Assembly: GCA_013433145.1 (NCBI GenBank)
Contig: CM024170.1
Coordinates: 1,319,214-1,383,213 of the forward strand
Reading direction: 5' to 3'
From: Ascaris suum
Taxonomy: Eukaryota > Nematoda > Chromadorea > Rhabditida > Ascarididae
DNA length: 64,000 nt
Both the position numbers and the translations under genes were made by a program. This document shows, piece by piece, positions 26,801 through 40,513 of this stretch; positions within the stretch are counted from its first letter, which is position 1, and the number at the start of each line of letters is the position of its first letter. The notes beneath the pieces were generated by a model. That model saw only the letters and a list, made by a program, of their open reading frames with translations. It ran no database searches and was not told the origin of the DNA.

Positions 26801-29800
26801 AGAGATTTTGAATGTTTATGAGGTGCAAGTGTCCTCCCACATTCGCACATTTTCTCTCAATATTTAAATGAAATTTTTTTGGTGCTTTATGGCCTATAAT
26901 TTAACAAATTTGTAATCAGAAGTTTGATCTTGAAAAGATGCTACTCTCTTTTTCGTTGCGGTCCAATAAAAGACTTCGGCCTGCCCGTTCACATCGTTCT
27001 TAAACGACGGCGACGAAGATCCTGAGCGTTCAGTTAGCTTTCTTAAGCAAATGGCAATAGTGCCTCATAATTACTATAAATAGTGATTGAAAACGTCGTT
27101 CTGACGTGGGAAAGGATACTGATCTATCCACATATAGACATAAAGTGAAGGATATTTCAAGAGCTGGAGACTCGGAGGCATATCTGGGTATGCTCCCCTG
27201 TCTGTCTGTCTGTTTGTCTGCCCGTCTATCAGTGTTAGCATGCAATATCTATTATCTAACTTTTATCGTCTTAACAGTATTAAGCATTAAATTTTGAAGG
27301 CATATGAACATTTGTGTTTTTCCCCATCCTCGATAGTCCTTCGAACTTATTTCCGGCGAGTGATGGAAGGTAATTGCACTTCGTGAGTTGTCTCGATATA
27401 GTAATGATGTCAATGGGGCATTATTGAAGGGCCGAAAACGGAACGTCGTACAGCACACAATTTAATCGAGAAGAAATACAGATGTTCTATCAATGATCGT
27501 ATACAATGCTTGAAGACGATGCTTTCTACAGAGGACGCCAAGGTGGACCCCTGATTTCTCTTTTAGCCAAAAGGCAGTTGGTGTTCATTCAAGCTAGACT
27601 TCTGCGGAGAGGTGAGGTTGGGTGGTTCGGACTGAGCCACTAAGAAGTCGGAGATGGCCAGAGGCTCATTGAGGCACAATTTGCTAGCGGACATTCGGAT
27701 GGGAAAGTTGAAGGGGAAGAAGTCGGGCTTCTGCATGCAAATAAATTTTGTAATTTGAAGAGGCAGTTTTCTGCCACGAAAGTTCCTATCGAGAGGCCAT
27801 TTCTTTAGGAGGGCGGCGATAAAAATAGGGGAATCGCTCATGGTGGTGGAATGAAAGGGGAAGGGGGTAGGGCAGTACATCGAGGGGGCAATATTTTGAA
27901 TGACGGAGAACGCGATGTAATTTGCTGCTGATGTTGCTGTACAGTACTATCGTTATTGAACTGAGATGGCCCAAGTCAAGTTTATTTCTATGTGTTGCAT
28001 CAGTGTTGCGGCATTTGCACCATAGGTTCATTTTTCCAACGTTTTAACAAGTATTTATAATATGTTAGGTCGTTCAGTTATGATAGAATGTTATGCAAAT
28101 AAAGGTTTGATGGGTGGCCGAAATTTCAGATGTGTAAGTCGGCGACGCTTCGCAAGGCTATTGAACATATTTCCGCATTGCGACACGAAAATGAAATACT
28201 TCATCGTGAGGTATGCTATCTGATCCCATGAAAATGATGAGCTCATTGAGATGGAAAAACCTCTATTTCGTCCCTTTCTTATCCTTCCCCCCTCCTGCCT
28301 CCCAACCATGAAGTCCGTCTGTAGAAATTCAAAGATGAGCATCCGTAGCTTAAACTTGGATTGTTTTCGGCTTCCCTGATATCCGGCAGCCAGAAGTGTC
28401 GCAATTTACGGCCTCCCGTATTTGATGTGGGCATCAATTTCAGTTGGCCGGAAAAATATTGCATCATAAACAATGCTGTGCATAGTGTCCTATTTCGTGT
28501 CGTTCGAGTCTGAAATTTTCTTCCTCAGAATCGTTAATGCACTCCTTCCCCCCTCCCCTTTTTTTAGCTTCCGAACTGCGATTGAGTCGTTTCGATGTAC
28601 AATTTTTGTTGTTCATGTGCATATTTTTTGTACACTTTTACCACTATGGGGCGTTGAAATAGAATAAGTAACTGAAAAGCAAGGAGAAGGACCGCCCATA
28701 TATATTCTAGAATTAGAGTGCTTTCCCCTACTTGCACATTTTGTGCCCGAATTAAAAGCCCTGAACATCTTTCCTCTCTTAAGTGCATTGTGTTTCTTTC
28801 CAACCACCTACATATCTCTTAATGAAACTATTACACTATTTACTGTTAAACTTTGTTCAGTAGATCTGGTGTTACTTAATAGGAGCAGCATATACCTAAC
28901 CTACCTAACCTATCCATATACCCACACTACTTACCCATTACTACTCTTGTCTTTTCAAGTTTAATGTCTTCATTGAGCATGTCTTTATCCGCGTCTTCAT
29001 TGTTCAAATTTTTTTGACCATGCTTAACGTTCAGGTTGAAAGGCTACGTCTTTTATTGAAAGCAAATCGAATCGAGGAACCTAGTGGTTCAATTAGCATA
29101 TTGCCTTCCACTTCTCTAACGTCCACTTCGATCAGCTCGCAATCGAGTCCCGTATGTTAATTTTCGTTTTTTTGCGATTTATTCACTAATCAGCATGTGG
29201 GCACTCCTTAAGAAACTTTCTGAATCCAGTAGCTCCTAGATGGGACTTTTCGACACAGTATAGATTTCCATATGTAACAGTCGGATCACATTAGGCGCAT
29301 CTTTCCGTTTTCGCCCCAAATTGACTCACTTTTGTTAATTGTCCTTTTTTTTCCGGAGAACTTTGGACTTCATATATTTTTATTGCGTTAAATTCTAGCC
29401 GGATTTCAAAATTCACAGCAGCATAGTCATTCGTAAACCGTTGCCGAACACTTTCGAAATTGAGTACTGTTTTTCTCTTCCTACTTGTGAGGATGTTTAC
29501 TTGTGAGGATGGAGGGGTTGATTAAATATTCGGATGATCATACAAATAATACAAGGTTAGTATAACGGAGATAACCATATATTTGGATTCAGCTTAAACT
29601 CGGTCGAATAAGCTTTCTTCTTATTGGAAATATATGCTTGCGTTACCTTATAACCCTGAACGGAACGCACAGGTGTTGCCTGTGAACTAAACAGCTGCAT
29701 AATCTCTGTGAGGTAGAGAAGACCCATTCTTTTTTTTCATCTCTGCTTTCTCCACTACTTTTTTCGGCACTTCATGAGTTTCCTTTGAAATTTGGATGCA

Positions 29801-32800
29801 TGTTGCATGTTTTTACTCCGTTTGAAGCCGCAAGGATGCTAATATACAAGTCGTTATGGAATCTTGCCTGTTTTATTGACGCCTCCTGGTACGAGCAGAG
29901 AAATCCCATCATTACAGGTGCATCATAATGTTTTCCTAGACGTTACATTTAGCGATCGCTGTTTATTCCTCAAACATTTACGTCACTATTCAAGGTCCAT
30001 CACCGTCCAACACTGAAAAAGATGCCAAGTTGGAGATTTACGAGTTTAGGATTCGAGTGAGTGTTCGCCGACGTCGGCACATCCCAAACGATCTCGGACG
30101 ATGGTCGACAAGTCACGCGTCACGATGCTAGCGTTCATGTTCGCGCTCGTCATTTGGAATCCGGTCTCTCTCTTTATCGATTCGTCGTATGCACCTGCTG
30201 CCTCAGTATCAGCAGGTGCATTTCATTCATCGGTACCTGGTCGCTCGCTGCAGCAAGTGGAAGATGCAGTACCTTTCGATATCGGAGGTATATATCGTCG
30301 ATTTCCTTCTGAAGGGCATAGAAGGCTTTAGAACGATCGTTTTACTATTAAGTGAAATACCGTGGTTATTGTCGAAGATTTTTCACGAAACTATTGCTAA
30401 TTGGACGTGATCATGCAAGGACGAAAAGGAATTTCTGAAGGAAAAATGGAATGGACGAGAGCTATTGCATTCTGCTGTTTTTTCTTTCCTTGAACACTTG
30501 CCTCCTTTTGCTTCTCCTTGCCATTTAAAAACCTTTGGGGATCTGACGCCTTCTGCCTCCCCTTCTAATCGTTGTGTTGTGCAATATTCGTTAGCAACCA
30601 TAACATGCGCCTAGAAGTTCTGAAAAATTTTTCTTTCTTGTTTTGACTTTTTAATCCTCAGGTTAATTAGCAATTGAGGTAACTAGGTCTGAAGTAATGA
30701 CAAGTAGGTCTGTCACTTATCTTGAAAGGTCTATATGCTGTTATTCTTGCCGAAGTTTCAAGTTGATGTGATTCATGGCTTTAGGTGAGTATAATACCAT
30801 TCATTGTTTTTTCTGCATGTTGATCATTTATATTGTTTGGCGCACCTGATCATTACCAGAAATTACACCTCATCTGTTAGTAATTACCTAATTCAAAAAG
30901 AAATGAAAGTTCAAAGAGTGGCATTTCGAGGAGAGAAAGAGAAGATTGTAGACACAGTTGTTTCCTCCTTTGTAAAGGGTCTGTTATTAATTTCTTGAGA
31001 TGATGATATTTCTGACCATCGAGAGATGCAGCATTTATCAGTTAAGCCACAGCCGTTGAAAAGTTGAGGTTGTCTTATATGTGAGAAAGAAACTATGCAT
31101 TTTAGATAACTAGTCGGTTTATGAGGCAACTCTCCGGGTTCGTTCTACCTTGGCTTTTACCTGTTGCAGTTACTATTATAGTTACCTTGGTTACCTTTTA
31201 CCTTAGAAGCTCATTTTCCTCATGATCTACCATACAACACCGCATGGCCGATCGCTTTTAGAGGCAGAAAGCGTTTGGTGGCGTGATTCAATAGTGCGTC
31301 CGTGTTTCGTTTGGTCGGTGAATGTGTTCATCATCTTCTGCTTCCTAACTCGAGTGCTCGTTTATGGAGAACCGGTCGCCGACGTGAAGTCATCTTCGTG
31401 GACTCTCTTCCTTAACACGAAATCTGCCGCTGATAGATACATCCAACGTGGCAACTACAATGAGGCAGCTCGACAGCTTCGGGAATGTCTACGGGTACAT
31501 TTATTGCAAGTTGACATCACTTTTGCTCTTCGTCACCTCATATTGAATAAGATCCCCCGAGGAAGTGCTTTCCGGGAAAGGTTACAGAGGGGCGTTATAT
31601 ATGCGTTTGGGTATCCTCTTCGTTGCTATAATGTAACGCAGAATCCCTTTCGGCTATCTTTGATAGTGCTTTATGTCATCATTACTAGTGTTTCCCGGAA
31701 AAAAGGTTTATTGAAATTTTGATGGGACGTTATTTTAAGAGATTTCCACAGAAGAGGTGGGGAATTCTATTCGATGCTATACGGTGGGTAAGTGTGAAAG
31801 TACACTAATGAAATAATTTGAAGCCGCTATATATTCGCAAAAAAAGTTGCTGAAAGTAAGTATCAGTGGGTGGCATTTAAGTGAATGCATAAATTGATAA
31901 GAGAGATGCTGAAAGTAGTGGCTGAATCGCAGACTTTTTTCCGCAACTGGTCGCAAACTGTTGTCCATTTGTCGCTTTGGGCTTTGTCGAATGTGTTGAG
32001 TCATAAAATCTTTTATATATTAGGCCATTTTGTATCGTTCAATATGAAATATAGGACCGTTGGTGCTATATTTGGTGATGCACAAAGACTTCGCTGTTAT
32101 CGATATAAGTCAATCTTATTAGTAAGTAAATTATAAAGGAATCGTTTAAATGGTGAGTTTATTTCATTGACAGGCAAAAAATTTCGTCGAATTGAACAGG
32201 GAAATCGAGGATTGATAAGTAGGAAAATGTGTTCTGCAGAAGGAGCTTCAGTTCTGACAGTGTTTCATTTCGGAATTAAAGCAGATCATTAATGAGGCAT
32301 ATGGCAATTGAAGTGTTCGTTAATGGCTTCTAAAGAATCCTCGTTGAATTCGAGTTTTTTTTAAATGTTTAATTTGCTAATTATACTGTGGTCGTTCCAC
32401 GAAGCGATCATTGTAAAATGCACCTTAAAATAGATCAAAAATAAATAGATTATATTTTTGAGTAAATTTGCAACTTCTATAGAATATCCGCTGCTTTAAG
32501 ATTTTTTTTATAAAGAGAGATACCCAGAGAAAGAAACGAAAGATGAGGATTGTTTCGGAAAATGAGAGAAGCTAACTGGAATATGAAAATAAGGCGTCGA
32601 ATGTACTGGGGGGGGGGGGGGGGGGGAGGAGCATCACAATAGAGTGTTCCTTGTTGAATGAAATAATTTCAGGTGTTAGAGCGACCGTTGCCGACAACTG
32701 GATTCGACAAACTGATTTCAGTGCTTTGGCAGGTAATTCGGCACCTTCTGAATAGTGTTTGGATTGGACGTTGGTTTGCGCGCAGAAAGCGTTCACCGGC

Positions 32801-35800
32801 AAAACCTGTCACCGTGGTGTGTAGATCTCATGCATATACAGCGCTTATCTATCACCAGCTGCATCAGGTGACTCGTTTACGTTATTCCAACTCGTTCTGT
32901 TTATCAAGTCTGAAGACCTCACAAATTTTGTATTGATATCTGACGTGGGTTTAGCAAGCGAATCACAGCGGCATTCTGAAGTTGTTGCATTGCAAAACAT
33001 TTTCGATGGTTTTTACTTTCCGAATCCCGAAGAATACCTAAATCTATTCCCTCATATCTTTTCTTCATGATCACATTTTTTTGAATTGCGATCGTCGAAT
33101 GATTTAATGCAGAATTGTTGAGCAATGAAATTTGATGATTTCTACCAATAATTGGAACCATTTTTCTAGAGTCGTTATGAACCAAAGTATACCATTCGCC
33201 TACGTTGAAATTATCGGATCGTTAGGATCATAAGGGATTACTCGAATCGGATTTGTATCCCTTTGATGAATGAAAATCGTTTCTAGGCGTTCATTTCGGC
33301 GTTTCATCCCACTATTTAGAGGTCATACATCTTTCCAGTTGTATGTGCAACTTTCGAGTTCCGTTAATTACAAGGAGAGGTTTTTGGCTTGAAACAAATC
33401 GTTGCCAGTTACAATGCAGCAGAGTTTCAAACTGCATATTTTTTGATAGATTATCGTAGCGATATGAAGCGTTTGTGCAGGAGATTCACTCATACAGTCA
33501 TCAGGATTCTGTAACCAAATGCGCTTCGATCTTATGCAGCAAGCCAAGCGTGCCAAATGTTTAGACTACAAATAGAGGTCCTTTTAGTTTGCGAAGGAAG
33601 CATAGGGAGATGAAGTTAAAGCTTCTGAAAGAGACTATAAGGCTCGAATGCCATGCGTTATGTCCAAAGAGATGAAAGTCCTTCACTTCCGGGAGAGTTT
33701 AAGAAAAGCGGCGATTAATGTACAAGTTTTCGAATGGAACCGATAGTAAAACCTCATAAAATTTCTTTATAATTTTTGATCAGCAACATATTTTCAAGTC
33801 GCATTATTTAAGTTCAATATTTTTTCAGGCTTAGCTTATTCAGGTATGTAGAATCCATTATTATAGATGATGGCCTGGGGAAGTGGGGAATGGTTTTAGA
33901 GCTAGAGCTCCGGTTAAAGGAGAGTGGGTATTAGTTGTTTCCATTGTGAAACGATGGAGTTCCCATTGACGAGTGTTTATTTGGCGTGATATGATAATTT
34001 TACTGAGGCGAAACGCATGAATGGTGCAGACTAGTGATATGATAATGCCGGGCAACGCTGTCGGCAAGTTTCTGGAAATAGCGCTAAATATAGAATGTCG
34101 ATTATTTTATACTAAAGAGCCTATAGGAGATAGGAGTCTGTGCTTCATAGGAGATGCTCGCTTGCACTGAACTCATTCCCTCACGCCGCCCACGCCTTCA
34201 GTTTATTAAATACCCTTCTCATATTTTTGTAAGTCCTCTTGAAATTGTAGCTGTATGGCTTTTGAGTTTCTTTCAACAAGTAGTTTCAGTTACATCTGAT
34301 AGGAGCAGAGAATACGGGTGATGGATTAACGGGATTAAATTTGGCATTATCGGCGGTGAATCTTGCTGAATCGGCCGGTTGCTCACCTGATGGATTGTCA
34401 CATGCACATCGTGCCGATATATACCTAAACGCTGCACTCAGGGTGAAAATCACTTTACCTGCATTTACCGGTAATTTTATTGGTATCATTTGACAATTAT
34501 TTCATTCACGGATTACAGCATATCTCAGATATTACTATTCTAGCTGTTATGTTGGAGAAGTCAGCAGACTGTGGAAGTTTACTGTGCGCTACAGTAAATT
34601 TTTCAAGGGTATTGTATGTACTAGGAAGTGGAAGGTGGAGGGTTTATAAGAGGTAATCTGTTTTGGAAATCATATTCGGCAGAATTGTCACAAAATGCAA
34701 TTGCTTTTGGTGGATGCAGGAGACTTTCTTCTAAGAACATATAGATTCCAGAAATGATTCTGTAGACCTATTGACGTATCTAATAACTTATCTGACGCCA
34801 ATTTCATGGCAACCATAAACCTATACTTACAGCCTTAGTTTAAAGTAGACATTGCGAACTGGATCATTCGGCAGTGAATATGGCCATTGGTCTTTTTTTA
34901 GTATTCATTGATGGATGAAAACCTCAGAAATGATATTCCTAAAGGAACTGACTGAACTTCACCTCTATTTAAATACGAAAAAAGTGTTTATACTTTTCAG
35001 GTGTGCCATTGTTTTTATATTTCATGCGGCGTGCACGTCGTCACGCACGTTGTGCTGAGGAAGGTACTCTAGAAGGGATCGCGTGGATATTCCACCCACT
35101 CGCAAGGAAATTTCTCTCATCCACCCAACTCGCCGCCCATCTACACGATAGGCATAGCAGTCATTTTCCTTTCGTCACCACCACTCTCTCGAGTTGGCGT
35201 TTTTTTTTGCTTATAGTCTCGTGCGATTTTTTACATACTTACTAAGTTGATAGGAATCATCAGTGGTTATTTTAATTAACAATAATATTGTTGGCCGTAT
35301 CGGAAATCACACCTGTCGCATAGAGGGGGAAATTAAAGTTGTTTTAAGTTTTTGTGTTCATATAGCAAAAGGCAGTTCAAAGAAAACCATATTTTTGTGC
35401 TGTTATTGATCTGTGGATGAACTTGGGTGCAGGACACTCTAATATCGAGATACCTGAGGTAGAAAATGAGATTGAATAAATTCATGAGACTGAATTAAAG
35501 GATGAGGTACACGTATGAACTGGAGAATTGCTGGGCCTCGGCGATCGCGAAGTAAGGATAGAGTCGTATGTACTGACAACCCTGGTCCTTCGATGAATTC
35601 TTCGGAGCTTGAGGTCTCTGACGTAGCATTAGATTGCATTTGCGCAATACAATTAAATTGATATATCAACTTTGCTCCGAACGAGTGATCTATTTTTTTA
35701 GTGCGACCATTAGAGCGTCTAACTGCAGCATTTAAGTTGGAGCTGCTAACGACTCTCCTAACCGAGTTATCGAATCCGATCACATCAAGTAATATGGGAT

Positions 35801-38800
35801 TCGTTGATATCTCACATCTTCTTCTAAGAATTTGTACCGCCGTTCCACAGAAATCTCTTCATGGTAATATTATTGCGTCTTCGAGAAATGCTAATCGACA
35901 TGATGATTTATTTAAGATCAGTTTATTCGTCAGATAAGGAGATAAGAAAGTTTTATGCGCCGATATGTGGACATGAAAAAAATATTTGAAGAAAAAACGA
36001 AGAATAAGCTACTACAACTTTATGAGATTATCATATTGAACGTACTTTTTATTTGGAAAGGCGTTCAGAAGAAATTCTTTTACTATTGTAAATATCGATC
36101 TCTCGAATTCTATGCTGTCGAGATACTTTTTTGTTTTTTTTTTGTTGTCTGCAGTTTGATGAGGAATAGATTCTCTCGTATGTGCGCTAAATTATTTTCG
36201 CGATCGAAATAACTTTTTCGAGGATTTCTCTAAATTCTGATTGGCAGCTATGTTCTATATTGTTCATTCCATTTATCCTCTCTCTTTATAGGTTACAGTT
36301 CATTTATCTTCTTACACAATGCCAGATAATTGCAGAAAGTCGTGTTATTTATTATGCGCCTATCCAGGTTATGCTCGACGATGTTCTCATAGAAGCCTTG
36401 TGGCTTTTACATGACGTAGAAAATGCATAGGTTTTGCTATTGCCTTTCTCAGCTTGATATCATGCTATGCTCAGCATTTTGATGTTTTATACATTAGTGC
36501 GATTTAAATGAATAAAGAGATGATAATTAGGTAATTAGTAAAGGTCATGATTACAGATCCGTCGAGTGCTGTTGAGGTGGCACTTAACGTGGAAGGTGAC
36601 GAGCTATGTACCTGGTGGACTCATGTGTTTACATGTGCCTTATATTGGAAACACTCCGATAACGCTAGTGCACATAAGCATTACACTGTGGTACGCAAAT
36701 GCCCTCGACAGTTACTCAACAGGTTTCTTGATCTCTTTCTTTTCTTAACTGTAAATGTTCCACTGAAATGTTATTATAATCAGCGATCTGTGGTATGGTG
36801 TACAGCACATGTTTATCTGTATTTTAAATGAACTTTTGAATGATTGATTTACAGGAGTTGATTCCAGGTGTAATAAAAAGTGCTTGATGATTTTAAAGGT
36901 AAATGATTGCAGTGATGTTTCTCTAGCCGTTGGACATGCATTCTGCAGTCGGAAGTTATGTGCGGATGATCGTGGTAATCGTCATTTTACCGAAGTAGTG
37001 TGGGCACATGCAACACGATCTTTCTCTTTCCTTCAAAGAATTCACCTCGAAAAGAAGTGCACACGCAACTCGCCCACTGCTAACGCCATTCATGTATGAT
37101 TAATTATTCATGCATTTGCATGGCTCTTTTCGTTTCTTTGAATTTCAAAATATTTCCAGTAAAACCGTTGAATCATACTTGAAATGGACTCTCTAACATC
37201 ATTTTCCATACCGCTTTAGGGGAGTATGCACAAATTAGTGGGTATTGGTCGGTGACGCTTGTATTTGCGAATCTCCCTCCTCTTCTCCCGATTGAGGGAG
37301 ATTACCTTGAGGTTTTTAGATTTTTCAGAGATGGATTACAATGAAATCGTGATCATTGAGCACTGGACGGAACTAAATTTCCATATTTGCGTACAGATAT
37401 CATTGAAAAAAATTTGAAATGGTCACCGAATTGTGAAGAAATTTCATTGAAAGAAAAACCTCCTTAGTCTTCGACGCTTTTGCCTTTATCGATTACTATT
37501 ATTAATAAGGTTATAGCGGACAGATTTTATGAAGGCTCTCTCAAAAAATTTCACTTTGCGTTTTTGAAATGATCGGTTAATCATGCCTCATATTTGGGCG
37601 ATATTTAATGACCCCTTGTAGTGACTCACGAGATTTGTTCAGTTATTTTGACCAGTTCATTCGAATATATGATGGGGTGAGATTTATTAATAAGCATTAT
37701 ATGAAACACCGATGTTTTGTGTATAAATCGTTGAGATAAGGACATCCGAGTCTCTAAGAATCGATGAGGCCATTGCTCTCTACATTGGTTTTTTTTTCGC
37801 TTTACATGATTACATTTTTCATTATAGTGCTGCATAGATGTCAGCGCTATCTCGAACCACAGCACTATCTAATATGACTCTGATACGATCCCTTCAGTTG
37901 AAATATTCAACTTCGTTCATATACTAGGAAGATGCCGTTGTCGTGGCTGATGCGAAGGAGGAGGAGAATTGTTTGCGGATATCCGAAAAAATCTTGCTTG
38001 ACACTCCGATTGCTTATTTATGATGAGAGCGGTTCATCCATGGAGTATATAACTTGAATGAGATTAAATACTTAGAGGACGGGGAAACAAAACAATATCA
38101 AAACGAAAAAAATTATTTACAGGAAAAAGGAAATATTTATAGGAGATTGTGCGTAGTATATCACTGGAATGGTTGTTGATGAGCGTTCTCGATGTGTGGC
38201 ATTCACATATGGACGTCACGAAACCTTATTGGGAGCAGTCACCTATCACACCGCTTAAACAACTCTACGAGCAAACATTCACTCAATTCAGGGCGGTCGC
38301 GCACAGTAATGAACACGCTCATTGCAAGGTTCCGATGGTTAAATTGATTCGTCGATGAGAATGCCGACCATTTTTTAATTTTCAGTTAAGTTGAAGGGAA
38401 AGGGAGGATGGGAAGGGGGGGGGGCAGTGGTCTCGATATTAGGTAAAAGAAATTTGGTCATGAGCACTTTAGATTGAAGGGTCATGAGCATACCCATCAG
38501 TGTGTTTGCCGCAATGCCTCTGAGTTGTATTCAGTTGTATTTTAATTCGTCTAGGAGTCCTAACGATCATATGTTGCCTTGTCTGTGCGTTTTTACCTCG
38601 TACTGCAAGGAAGATTATATTATCGGTATGTTTGCCTATATGTTTATCTAGCCCCGAGACATTTACTGCAACTTGTTTGGAGTATATTGATATGAGATCT
38701 GACAAATCTTCGATCGAAGAAGGTCGAAAATTTATATCTAATTCTGTCAGCTTGAATCTTAGATTAGGGTGCCTCAAACTCAAGGAAACCTGAGCAGCGA

Positions 38801-39838
38801 AGCGATAGCGAAGCATATAAATATCCGCTTACCATGCTGTCCTTCAAAATACGGAATTATGCTACTGCGGCACTATTGTTAGCTGTCACTATTGCCCTAG
38901 TTTGTTAAGGCAGCTATAATTTCGTCGTAGTGATATAAACGCTTATCGTTCATGACATAAAGCAAACACATCCTTTACATCCGTTAGAAACCCACTGAAT
39001 TTTGACTGATCAAGAAGCAAAAGCAGAAGCCTCGATCTCAGTTCTCTTCGTTAGTGAGTGGGTTTCCCCTGGCCCACTGTCTATTAGGGCAGGGTCAGTA
39101 ATTGGGATGAGGCTATCGTAAAAGTTCTGGACGACCAACTCGTATGGATTTATTCTGGAATTGGGGTAATTGAAGTGTCCGTTATGCAGTGGCCTTCTGA
39201 TGTATCTACGTCGCACTTTTTTGCTGCAAAAAAAAAGAAAATAAAAGTGCTGAATGCAGGTATGATTTTAGTTACGTGGCTTGAAATACGTGTGAGTCTG
39301 TTAGTTACTATAAACTGAAATATGTGCATCATATAGAATATAGAGGTCCTGCTTCCCTGCCTTTCAATATGTCCTGTCACGTTCACTGCTGATTTATATC
39401 TGTAATGACCCGAGGAGAGAGAGGGAGGGGGGGGGGGCGCAAAGATGAGAGTTCCATACTATCGCTACTTTTTATTTGTCTTTTCTTGACTCTCTGCGCC
39501 TTCATTCCTTTTTCACAATATAATTTTTTTCACGTAGCATTTCTCTACGTGTCCCCCCCCCCTCCCCCCTCTCTTTCCATCATTGTTTGTGCGTATTGAA
39601 CTTTCAGGTGGCAATATATGAATTGGCTTCACGTATGCTGAATGCAGCAAATCCAGTTAGCACGTGGCGTGAATTCGTACGTGTGACAGGTCATCAACGT
39701 GCCGCAAGTGTGACGTCACGTGGCCGAGGTGTACTTTGTTGCCAAACATTAAACTACACACGCTTCTCACATTTGTTTCAAATCGATATTTTACGTAAAT
39801 TACATTCTGATATTAATACGTTTACGATGACACCTTAA
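20836..39838 (+). CDS. sbp-1: Sterol regulatory element-binding protein (SREBP / SBP-1)
   Basis: A membrane-tethered bHLH-zipper transcription factor of lipid synthesis, released by Golgi proteases S1P and S2P. Exons: 20836-20950, 21411-21540, 22508-22640, 24095-24214, 24963-25115, 26014-26066, 26246-26352, 27430-27542 (bHLH), 28130-28210, 29035-29151 (zipper), 29851-29917, 30050-30287 (TM1), 31262-31494 (TM2), 32673-32867, 34290-34470, 35001-about 35198, 35702-35863, 36557-36722, 36913-37093, 38143-38328 and 39608-39838; about 1,050 residues. The N-terminus is acidic (LDTDLDDV). The basic region [19 protein letters not shown] keeps the SREBP-specific Tyr. TM1 follows MVDKSR and keeps the Asn-Pro (IWNP) needed for S2P. 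The lumenal loop has PGRSLQ. TM2 is followed by LVYGEPV, and the C-terminal domain has [16 protein letters not shown] and [13 protein letters not shown], as in vertebrate SREBPs. Phases match at every junction except 29151-29851, so a small exon may be missing there; the donor at 35198 is also uncertain. Confidence 0.95.
27430..28210 (+). other. sbp-1: bHLH region of SREBP, split by one intron
   Basis: The exon 27430-27542 encodes the basic region, helix 1 and loop start. The exon 28130-28210 carries helix 2 ([13 protein letters not shown]) and the start of the zipper, and 29035 onward continues it ([11 protein letters not shown]). The acceptor at 27429 (ATTATTGAAG) lacks a pyrimidine run but is the only site that keeps frame and phase. 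Confidence 0.9.
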
Positions 39839-40513
39839 TTTTTTATGTTATTTCGTCATTCGGAATCCTTTTGGGGGGGGGGGGGAGTTATCTTCCGGTT
39901 TGTGATGCATTTGGAGTATGATGTGTCGTTTTATCTTTTTTTCATAGAGGAGGTGACGTCATTGCCCTTTATGGTGGTAAAATAACGGTTTTAGGTGACT
40001 CATTATTTCAACTTTTAGTTCTCTTCCGGCAACCATGCAAACGCTATCAATCTTAGGGAAGGTATGCAATGCAATTTTTAAGACAAGTCCAAATAGATGG
40101 GAATGCCGAGAGGTATAGAACATCACCTGTAAATTCGTCTAGATTCTCTCAAGTTTTATTCTAGTGGACTCTTGGTTCTTGTGTTCAGCGCCTTATTTTC
40201 GAATATTTATTTATTATTCTTGCTTATTTTTTCCGCTCATCCATACCTCATAGCTCAGATGTCTGGTCGGCTCTTTAGAGCAAAAGAAAAACCGGTTATT
40301 CATTTCATTTAGTAGTGTTATATGTTACCGTTATGTGCCTAATAATATTTAGTTATTATCAGGTTGTTCTAACGCTTCGATTGCCTCATTTCATCGTCAT
40401 TAACCATATAGTCATATATTTTACCTCTTGCTGCTTCTAAATAAATTTGCATAAAGCTTGCCATATTTTTTCTGTGTATAGTGGCGTTTATATCGCAGCA
40501 AAACGTTGCCATC

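Noticed and set aside
28879..28925. Telomere-like CCTAACCTACC repeats
   Set aside because: Only two or three imperfect units, and not the nematode TTAGGC repeat.
29990..30049. Open frame [17 protein letters not shown] before TM1
   Set aside because: It is in a different frame from the TM1 exon. The acceptor at 30049 (GTTTAG) gives a clean phase-0 junction instead.
31207..31261. Extension of the SREBP TM2 exon upstream to an acceptor at 31206
   Set aside because: It would need a phase-0 donor, but the preceding exon ends in phase 1. The acceptor at 31261 restores the frame. Kept only as a possible alternative.
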